Shown: positions 58,375 through 64,000 of the stretch, one piece after another | Numbering within the stretch: the first letter of the stretch is position 1 | Layout of the letters: each line of letters begins with the position of its first letter | From: Pyxidicoccus xibeiensis | GTDB taxonomy: Bacteria; Myxococcota; Myxococcia; Myxococcales; Myxococcaceae | DNA length: 64,000 nucleotides | Assembly: GCF_024198175.1 (NCBI RefSeq) | Contig: NZ_JAJVKV010000001.1 | Location: 1,178,001-1,242,000 of the forward strand | Reading direction: 5' to 3' | Notes under the pieces: generated by a model | Seen by the model: the letters and a program-made list of their open reading frames with translations, nothing else | Databases searched by the model: none | What the model was told of the DNA's origin: nothing | Position numbers and translations under genes: made by a program

Positions 58375-59145
58375 ATGTTCGAAACGTTCGACAGCGCCAC
58401 CGACGTCAGCTCGGCGCGGCGGTTCGCGCTCTCCACCACGGCGTCCATCGGCGTCTTCGTGATGATCGGCGTCGCCGTCGTCTCCGCGGCCAGCAAGGTG
58501 CGCGAGGTCATCCAGGAGAAGAAGGGCACGGACGTGGTCTTCCGTCCGCCACCTCCGCCCGTCGTCGAGGTGAAGCCTCCCCCGCCGCCCCCGCCTCCGC
58601 CCAAGCCGAAGCTGGCCCCGAAGCCCGCGGCTCCCGTCGCCGCGAAGGCGCCGCCTCCCGCCGCGCCCGTGGTGGCGCCCGCGCCGCTCGTGGCTCCGGA
58701 CACCGTGCCGCTGACGAAGCCTCCCGAGGCAGAGCGGGAGACCGTTGCCGCCGCGCCCATCGCCGTGGGCGGCACCGGCGCGCTCGTCCCGGGCGGCGTG
58801 GTGGGAGGACTCGGAAGGGGTGACGGGCTCGCGGGCGGCGGTGGCCGCGTGGCGCCCATCAACCTGCCGGAGTCCGCCACGCCTCCGGAGCCGCTCGAGT
58901 CCAACCTCATCCCCGAGTACCCCTCCGAGGCCCGCTCCAAGGGGCTGGAGGGCATGGTCATCCTCAAGGGCGTGGTCGAGGTGGACGGCCGCGTCACCCA
59001 GCTCAAGGTGATGCGCGGCGACGAGCCCTTCGCCAGCGCCGCGCTCGCGGCGGTGCGGACGTGGCGCTTCAAGCCCGCCGTCGTCTCCGGCCAGCCCGCC
59101 GCCGTCTACCGCATCTTCAAGGTCCCCTTCCGCCTCAAGTCGTAG
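58375..59145 (+). CDS. tonB: TonB energy-transducing protein
   Basis: 256 residues. An N-terminal membrane anchor (about 22-40) is followed by a Pro-rich spacer (PPPPPVVEVKPPPPPPPPPK) and a C-terminal TonB domain (IPEYPSEARSKGLEGMVILK; VMRGDEPFASAALAAVRTWR ending FKPAVVSG). This spans the periplasm to drive outer-membrane receptors. It starts an apparent operon with exbB 33 bp downstream, two exbD genes and a receptor. ATG 58375 is the first at the domain start; the upstream interval includes a promoter but no clear iron box. Confidence 0.94.
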   Translation: MFETFDSATDVSSARRFALSTTASIGVFVMIGVAVVSAASKVREVIQEKKGTDVVFRPPPPPVVEVKPPPPPPPPPKPKLAPKPAAPVAAKAPPPAAPVVAPAPLVAPDTVPLTKPPEAERETVAAAPIAVGGTGALVPGGVVGGLGRGDGLAGGGGRVAPINLPESATPPEPLESNLIPEYPSEARSKGLEGMVILKGVVEVDGRVTQLKVMRGDEPFASAALAAVRTWRFKPAVVSGQPAAVYRIFKVPFRLKS

Positions 59146-59178
59146 GCCTCACCCGCCCTGCCCCCAGGAGCCCCCGTC

Positions 59179-59931
59179 ATGAACTTCAATCTCAGGGACA
59201 TCTACAACCACATGGGCGTGTTCGCCCTGGGTATCGCCTGGACGCTCATCCTCTTCGCCATCGCGTCCCTGGCGGTGTTCTTCGAGCGCCTCTTCGTCTT
59301 CGCCCGCTCGCGCGCGGCGTCCAGGCGCTTCGCCGCCCGCGCCGGACAGCTCCTCGTGCAGCACCAGCACGACGCCCTGGTGAAGGAGGCCGAGGCGACG
59401 AAGGGCAGCCACCTGGCCACGCTGTTCGGCGGTGGCATGAAGACGTTCCTCGCGAAGTCCCGCGTCCCCGCCGGCAAGCTGGGCCCGGTGGAGCTGACGC
59501 GCCGCGAGCTGGTCCGCATCAACGAGCGCGTCAGCGCCGACGTGCGCCGGGGCATGTCCGTGCTCGCCACCGTGGGCTCGGTGGCGCCGTTCGTCGGACT
59601 GCTCGGCACGGTGGTGGGCATCATCGAGGCCTTCGCCGGCATCGCCAAGGAGGGCTCCGGCGGCCTGGGCGCGGTGTCGGCCGGCATCGCCGAGGCGCTC
59701 GTCGTCACCGCGCTCGGCCTGCTCGTCGCCATCCCCGCGGTGCTGATGTTCAACTTCCTGTCCACCCGCGCGGATGCGCTCCAGCTCTCGCTGGACGCGG
59801 CCCGGGGCGAGTTCATGGACTACCTGGAGGACCTGGGCCCGCAGAAGCCCGCCCCGGCCAACGGCGCCGCGGTGGCCACCGGGCCGGAGCTGGCCGCTCG
59901 CAAGGAGGGGCGCGATGTCCACCCCGCGTAG
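59179..59931 (+). CDS. exbB: ExbB/TolQ/MotA proton-channel protein
   Basis: 250 residues with three predicted helices. The first is near residue 15-37; the pair in the second half (GMSVLATVGSVAPFVGLLGT, then VTALGLLVAIPAVLMFN) carries the family GT/GL pattern of the proton path. It works with ExbD and TonB to energise outer-membrane transport. ATG follows AGGAGCCCCCGTC. The stop overlaps exbD's start by 17 bp. Confidence 0.94.
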   Translation: MNFNLRDIYNHMGVFALGIAWTLILFAIASLAVFFERLFVFARSRAASRRFAARAGQLLVQHQHDALVKEAEATKGSHLATLFGGGMKTFLAKSRVPAGKLGPVELTRRELVRINERVSADVRRGMSVLATVGSVAPFVGLLGTVVGIIEAFAGIAKEGSGGLGAVSAGIAEALVVTALGLLVAIPAVLMFNFLSTRADALQLSLDAARGEFMDYLEDLGPQKPAPANGAAVATGPELAARKEGRDVHPA

Positions 59932-60322
59932 GGCGATTACGCCCGAGATGAACGTGACACCGCTGGTGGACGTGGTGCTCGTCCTCCTCATCATCTTCAT
60001 GGTCGTCACGCCCCAGATTGAAGCCGGCGCCTCGGTGGAGCTGCCCGCCGCGACGAACCCGGACCCGGAGAACAAGGAGCTCGAGCCCACCATCGTCAGC
60101 CTCGCCGCGAATGGCTCCTTCTTCCTGGAGCGCAAGGAGCTCGAGCGCGACGCGCTCATGGCGGAGCTGAAGGCCCTGCACCAGAAGGACCCGGACACCC
60201 GCGTGGTGCTCAAGGCCGACCGCGGCGTGCGCTACTCCGAGGTGCGCGGCGTCTTCAAGGCGATGCAGGACCTGGGCTTTCCCGGCATCAACCTGCAGGT
60301 CATCGACAAGCCGAAGCACTAG
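59915..60322 (+). CDS. exbD: ExbD-like biopolymer transport protein (first)
   Basis: 135 residues from ATG 59915, after CAAGGAGGGGCGCG, overlapping exbB. N-terminal MNVTPLVDVVLVLLIIFMVV carries the conserved Asp (proton-coupling), followed by a periplasmic domain (LKADRGVRYSEVRGVFKAMQ). Spacing to the next ExbD is 12 bp, so the four energy genes are coupled. Confidence 0.93.
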   Translation: MSTPRRAITPEMNVTPLVDVVLVLLIIFMVVTPQIEAGASVELPAATNPDPENKELEPTIVSLAANGSFFLERKELERDALMAELKALHQKDPDTRVVLKADRGVRYSEVRGVFKAMQDLGFPGINLQVIDKPKH

Positions 60323-60334
60323 GAGGAACGCGCG

Positions 60335-60763
60335 ATGGCATTCGACCTCGGAGGCGGTAGGGGCGGACTCCGCCCGTCCATGAACGTGACGCCGCTGGTG
60401 GACGTGGTGCTCGTCCTCCTCATCATCTTCATGGTCGTCACCCCGCTGCTGACCAGGCAGATGTGGATGAACGTGCCGGCGAAGAACGACAAGCAGGAGG
60501 AGCAGCCGCCGCCTCCGCCCGACGCCCTGCCTCCCGTGGTGCTCACGGTGGACAAGGGCGGCGTGCTGCGCATCAACCGCGAGGAGGTGCCGCGAGACCA
60601 GGTGGTGGCGCGGCTCCAGCGGATGCTCAACGCGCGCCCGGACAAGATTGTCTTCTTCGACGCCAGTGATGACGTGCCGTACGGCGCCGCCATGGACGTG
60701 CTGGACCTCGCCCGGGGCGGGAACATCACCGTCGGCGTGTTGCCGGACAAGCTCGCGGACTGA
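60335..60763 (+). CDS. exbD: ExbD-like biopolymer transport protein (second)
   Basis: 142 residues, with the same MNVTPLVDVVLVLLIIFMVV transmembrane segment as the first ExbD and identical nucleotides over much of it, but a different periplasmic part (IVFFDASDDVPYGAAMDVLD). TAGGAGGAACGCGCG precedes the ATG. Paired ExbD genes are frequent in myxobacteria and could form hetero-oligomers. A strong hairpin lies downstream. Confidence 0.92.
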   Translation: MAFDLGGGRGGLRPSMNVTPLVDVVLVLLIIFMVVTPLLTRQMWMNVPAKNDKQEEQPPPPPDALPPVVLTVDKGGVLRINREEVPRDQVVARLQRMLNARPDKIVFFDASDDVPYGAAMDVLDLARGGNITVGVLPDKLAD

Positions 60764-60772
60764 AGCGGCCCT

Positions 60773-60806
60773 CGGCGGACCGTGACGACGAGTTTTCGGT
60801 CCGCCG
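60773..60806 (+). terminator. hairpin between exbD and the receptor gene
   Basis: CGGCGGACCG pairs perfectly with CGGTCCGCCG (10 bp) around a 14-nt loop, starting 10 bp after the exbD stop and 81 bp before the receptor start. It may be a terminator, or an attenuator that sets the ratio between energy-coupling and receptor expression. Confidence 0.65.
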
Positions 60807-60886
60807 CCTGAATCGTCACAGCCCATCCATTCCCCCGCCACGCGTGTCGCGTTCTTTACGAGCGCCGACCGCCGGCAAGGAGAGTC

Positions 60887-63800
60887 GTGTTGCCTCGCAC
60901 CGCCCTTTCGCGCGCCCTCGTGGCAGCGCTCGCCGTCATCACCACGTCCGCGCTCGCGCAGGTGAGCGGCACCGACGTAGCGGCGCCGCCCTCAGGTCAG
61001 GACGTTACGTCCCCGTCTACCGCGCAACCGCGGGCGCCCGCCCCGGCGCCCCACAGCGGAAGGAACATTCCTTCCACCCCAGGCGCGGCGCCCCAGCCTG
61101 GAACGAACGTTCCTTCCGCCTCGTCGGCCCAGGACGCGGCGCCTCAGCCTGGAACGAACGTTCCTTCCGCCGCCGAGCCCGCCGAGTCCCTGGCCACCGA
61201 GGGCGCCGCGACTGACGACGTCATGCTGGCCGAGTCCGCCGAGCCGCCCCCGGGCTTCACCGGCATCCACGGGCGCGTGGTGGACGAAGCCAACAGTGAG
61301 GGCCTCATCGAGGCCACCGTGAAGGTCGTCACCGGCGCACAGAAGCAGGCGCTCACCGACCTCGACGGCAACTACCGGCTCGCGCTGCCGCCCGGGAAGT
61401 ACGACCTGCGCGTCTTCTATGACGTCTACCAGGGCCGCCGCATCACCGGCGTCGTCGTCACGCAGGGCAAGGTCACGAAGCTGGACGTCGCCCTCAGCGC
61501 GGACGTGGGCGCGGTGCAGGAAGTCGTCGTGGAGGCCCGCGCGGACCGCCGCGCCGAGGGCGCCCTCCTCCAGGAGCGCAAGAAGGCCGCCGCCGTGTCG
61601 GACGCCATCAGCGCACAGGAGATTGCCCGCACGCCGGACTCCAGCGCCTCCGACGCCGTGAAGCGCGTGGTCAGCGCCACCGTGGTGGATGGCCGCTACG
61701 TCCTGCTCCGGGGCCTCGGTGGCCGCTACAGCACCACCCTCCTCAATGGCGCCCTGCTCCCCAGCCCCGAGCCGGACGAGCCCAGCGTCCCGCTGGACCT
61801 CTTCCCCACCTCGCTGCTCGCCAACCTCAACGTGGTGAAGAGCTACACCGCCGACCTGCCCGGCTCCTTCGGCGGCGGCACCCTCCTCATCGAGACCAAC
61901 ACCTACCCCACCCAGTTCGAGTTCAAGCCGCGCATCACCCTCGGCGGAGACACCGTGACGACGGGCCAGGAGCGCAACACCCAGCAGGGCGGCGGCCTGG
62001 AGTTCCTCGGCTTCCCCGGCGGCGAGCGCAAGCTGCCGGAAGCCATCCCCACCCGCCACGAACTGGGCGACGCGGGCGAGTCCCCCGAGGAGCTGGAGCG
62101 CCAGTGGGAGAGCTTCCCCAACGTGTGGGGTGCGAGGAAGAAGACGGCGCTGCCCAACCTGGGTCTGAGCGCGTCGCTCGGCGACACGCTGCGCTTCGAC
62201 AACCGCCGCCTGGGCTACCTGGCCACCGTCAACTACGGCCACAAGGAGTCCTCGCAGGTCAGCAGCTACGCGCGCGCCAGCAACGAGAACAACGCCTACG
62301 TCCGCAACGACGACGCGCAGCTCACGCAGGGCGTGGAGACGGCCAACCTCAGCGGCCTCGCCAGCGTGGGCTACCAGCTGGACCGCGACAACGAGCTGAC
62401 CGCCTTCAGCCTCTACACGCGCGGCACCGACACCCGCACGGTGACGAGCACGGGCATCGACTCGCTCAAGGGCGACCGCTACGAGGGCAGCCGCCTCCAG
62501 TTCATCGTCCGCCAGCTCTCCTTCAACCAGCTGCGCGGCTTCCACCGCATCGGCCTGTTCGGCGACGCCGAGGTGGACTGGCAGGCCAACCTGTCCCGCG
62601 TGGACCGCGACGAGCCGGACACGCGCGACACGCTCTACAGCGACAGCCTCAGCACGCCCACCGGCTCGCTCTCCTTCCCCAACCAGGCCAACAGCGGCGA
62701 GCGCTTCTTCGCCGAGCTGGGCGAGACGTCCACCGGCGGCAGCCTCAACCTCACCCTCCCCTTCAGCGACGTGCGCGTGAAGGTGGGCGGCCTCACGCAG
62801 CTGTCCTTCCGTGACTTCCGCGCCCGCCGCTTCCGCTACGGCATCGTCCCCAGCACCGACGTGGACCGCACCCTGCCCCCCGAGCAGCTCTTCGGCGCCG
62901 ACCAGCTCGGCGACGGCATGCGCCTGCGCGAGTTCACCCGTCCCGAGTCCGACGCCTACGACGCCTCGCTGGGCATCTTCGCCGGCTACGTGTCCGCGGA
63001 CGCGAAGCCCACCGAGGCCCTGCGCCTCATCGGCGGCCTGCGCCTGGAGAGCAGCCGGCAGGAGCTGACGGCGCTGGACCAGTTCACGGGCGAGGAGGCC
63101 TCCCGGAACGAGGTCGACTACCTGGACTGGCTGCCCACGCTCAACGCCATCTACGCGCTCACCCCGGCGGTGAACCTGCGCACCGGCTACAGCTACACGC
63201 TGGCGCGGCCCACCTTCCGCGAGCTGGCGCCCTTCCTCTTCTACGACTTCACCCGCCGCCGCAACGTGTCCGGCAACCCGGCGCTGAAGCAGACGCGAAT
63301 CCACAACGTGGACGCCCGCGTGGAGTGGTTCGTCGGGGACAACGAGGTGCTCGCCGCCAGCGTCTTCTACAAGCGCTTCCAGAACCCCATCGAGCGCGTC
63401 ATCAACACCGAGGGCGCGGGCGACGTCGGCTTCGAGAACGCCGCCGGCGCCGACACCTACGGCGTGGAGCTGGAGGCGCGCACCTCGCTGGGCCGCGTCG
63501 CCTCAGTGCTCCGGCCGGTGCGGCTGGGCGCCAACCTCACCCTCATCCGCTCCGAAATCGACCTGGGCGCGGTGCAGGGGCTGCAGACCAGCGCGCAGCG
63601 TCCGCTCCAGGGCCAGTCGCCCTACGTGGCCAACGTCAACCTGGGCTACGAGCGCCCCGAGAGCGGCACCGAGGTGGCGCTGCTCTACAACGTCTACGGC
63701 AAGCGCATCAGCGAGGTCGGCACCAACCGGCTGCCGGACGTCTACGAGCAGCCCTTCCACCGCGTGGACGTGGCGCTCACCCAGCGGCTGGGCGCGGCCA

Positions 63801-63925
63801 CGCAGCTCAAGCTCACCGCCGCCAACCTGCTCGACGCGAAGGTCACCCTCCAGCAGGGCACCGTCACCATCCTCGAGTACCGCCCGGGCATCGCGTTCTC
63901 CGCTTCGCTCGGCCTGTCCCTGTAG
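60887..63925 (+). CDS. TonB-dependent outer-membrane receptor with carboxypeptidase-regulatory domain
   Basis: 1012 residues from GTG 60887, after CAAGGAGAGTC. Signal peptide (RTALSRALVAALAVITTSAL, cleavage about residue 25); a low-complexity repeat region with GRNIPS/GTNVPS units (about 57-95); a CarboxypepD_reg beta domain (GIHGRVVDEANSEGLIEATV, about 126-210); a plug domain (ARTPDSSASDAVKRVVSATV; LLRGLGGRYSTTLLNGALLP) and a beta-barrel ending in the aromatic strand GIAFSASLGLSL. The C-terminal belt (NVNLGYERPESGTEVALLYN) is typical of receptors of this kind. It follows tonB-exbBDD, so that system probably powers it. Ligand unknown. Confidence 0.92.
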   Translation: MLPRTALSRALVAALAVITTSALAQVSGTDVAAPPSGQDVTSPSTAQPRAPAPAPHSGRNIPSTPGAAPQPGTNVPSASSAQDAAPQPGTNVPSAAEPAESLATEGAATDDVMLAESAEPPPGFTGIHGRVVDEANSEGLIEATVKVVTGAQKQALTDLDGNYRLALPPGKYDLRVFYDVYQGRRITGVVVTQGKVTKLDVALSADVGAVQEVVVEARADRRAEGALLQERKKAAAVSDAISAQEIARTPDSSASDAVKRVVSATVVDGRYVLLRGLGGRYSTTLLNGALLPSPEPDEPSVPLDLFPTSLLANLNVVKSYTADLPGSFGGGTLLIETNTYPTQFEFKPRITLGGDTVTTGQERNTQQGGGLEFLGFPGGERKLPEAIPTRHELGDAGESPEELERQWESFPNVWGARKKTALPNLGLSASLGDTLRFDNRRLGYLATVNYGHKESSQVSSYARASNENNAYVRNDDAQLTQGVETANLSGLASVGYQLDRDNELTAFSLYTRGTDTRTVTSTGIDSLKGDRYEGSRLQFIVRQLSFNQLRGFHRIGLFGDAEVDWQANLSRVDRDEPDTRDTLYSDSLSTPTGSLSFPNQANSGERFFAELGETSTGGSLNLTLPFSDVRVKVGGLTQLSFRDFRARRFRYGIVPSTDVDRTLPPEQLFGADQLGDGMRLREFTRPESDAYDASLGIFAGYVSADAKPTEALRLIGGLRLESSRQELTALDQFTGEEASRNEVDYLDWLPTLNAIYALTPAVNLRTGYSYTLARPTFRELAPFLFYDFTRRRNVSGNPALKQTRIHNVDARVEWFVGDNEVLAASVFYKRFQNPIERVINTEGAGDVGFENAAGADTYGVELEARTSLGRVASVLRPVRLGANLTLIRSEIDLGAVQGLQTSAQRPLQGQSPYVANVNLGYERPESGTEVALLYNVYGKRISEVGTNRLPDVYEQPFHRVDVALTQRLGAATQLKLTAANLLDAKVTLQQGTVTILEYRPGIAFSASLGLSL
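61058..61168 (+). repeat. three intragenic copies of the GGAAnGAACrTTCCTTCC palindrome
   Basis: 61058-61075 (GGAAGGAACATTCCTTCC), 61100-61117 and 61151-61168 (both GGAACGAACGTTCCTTCC). Copies two and three are 51 bp apart. They encode GRNIPS, GTNVPS and GTNVPS in the receptor's leader region. The core equals the intergenic palindrome at 11905-11924. Confidence 0.85.
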
Positions 63926-63954
63926 TCCCTCCCTCGCCGAAAGGAATGACTCCC

Positions 63955-64000
63955 ATGAAGCGGCTCCTTGCCTCCCTCCTCACCCTGTCCAGCCTGACGC
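63955..64000 (+). CDS. start of a secreted protein gene, cut by the window edge
   Basis: ATG 63955 after AAAGGAATGACTCCC, 29 bp past the receptor stop. The 15 visible residues (MKRLLASLLTLSSLT) form a signal-peptide start. It is probably co-transcribed with the receptor and may encode a partner lipoprotein or substrate-binding protein. Confidence 0.6.
   Translation, partial: MKRLLASLLTLSSLT

Noticed and set aside
60992-63304. 770-codon minus-strand frame opposite the TonB receptor
   Set aside because: Low-complexity Val/Ala/Glu/Gly-rich product; it is a shadow of the receptor gene, which has plug and barrel signatures.
19500-64000. CRISPR array or rRNA operon
   Set aside because: The tandem repeats seen are in-frame coding repeats or IS fragments with no uniform spacers, and no 16S/23S/5S signatures were present.

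Overview
This window is one continuous stretch of a very GC-rich chromosome with strong G/C third-position bias. Several features point to a myxobacterium of the Myxococcus/Corallococcus/Pyxidicoccus group: a DUF2378 protein (a Myxococcales-specific family, 48487-49041), carboxypeptidase-regulatory repeat proteins, a TonB/ExbB/ExbD/ExbD locus, many lipoproteins, and a dense background of spurious antisense open frames. I name no species. There is no rRNA operon and no CRISPR array. The only RNA gene seen is tRNA-Gln(UUG) at 52260-52333.

Layout. 1-3599: tail of an unknown gene, a membrane hybrid-sensor-type histidine kinase and an aldo/keto reductase. 3609-7975: a compact biosynthesis-like locus. 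A radical SAM protein with extra cysteines is divergent from a three-gene overlapping operon: an asparagine-synthetase-like protein lacking its glutaminase domain, a GT1 glycosyltransferase, and an ASKHA/ROK-like protein whose motifs appear circularly permuted and are joined by 19-residue repeats. 7982-15214: stress flavoprotein, two adjacent HtrA-type proteases without signal peptides, a TetR regulator with a long repeat-containing tail, a PD-(D/E)XK-like protein, a UBP zinc finger, an MFS exporter and a damaged SMI1/KNR4 gene. 15494-18539: an unrecognised two-gene operon (PDZ-like protein plus a long helical protein with a central hydrophobic segment). 18615-24605: membrane proteins, PPC-domain lipoprotein, beta-barrel, and an operon of two homologous secreted cysteine proteins around a membrane-anchored coiled coil. 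24757-30964: PLP decarboxylase divergent from a MocR regulator, then a 1013-residue repeat protein.

31000-37600 is a decayed insertion-sequence zone: IS91-type C-terminal fragments, an IS110-type frameshifted pseudogene, an apparent in-frame gene fusion and an orphan C-terminal fragment lie between an alpha/beta hydrolase, an AraC regulator and an astacin-like lipoprotein. 37679-45582 carries secreted and membrane proteins, a DsbD/redoxin operon, a VWA protein and a 54-codon gene. 46161-56706 holds a membrane Fe-S oxidoreductase, DUF2378, an ankyrin protein, an esterase and beta-propeller lipoprotein pair, an archaemetzincin-like protein with altered catalytic residues, tRNA-Gln, overlapping rtcB and rbfA-like genes, and a dihydrolipoamide-dehydrogenase-like flavoprotein. 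57053-64000 is a glycosyltransferase followed by a complete TonB energy-coupling operon and its receptor.

Two themes recur. Short repeats have expanded inside genes (57 bp, 38 bp, 75 bp, 15 bp), and a 20-bp palindrome upstream of the TetR gene also occurs in near-identical form three times inside the TonB-receptor coding sequence. The best candidates for something undescribed are the radical SAM/Asn-synthetase-like/GT/permuted-ASKHA locus, the 15494-18539 operon, and the 22297-23752 secreted-protein operon.
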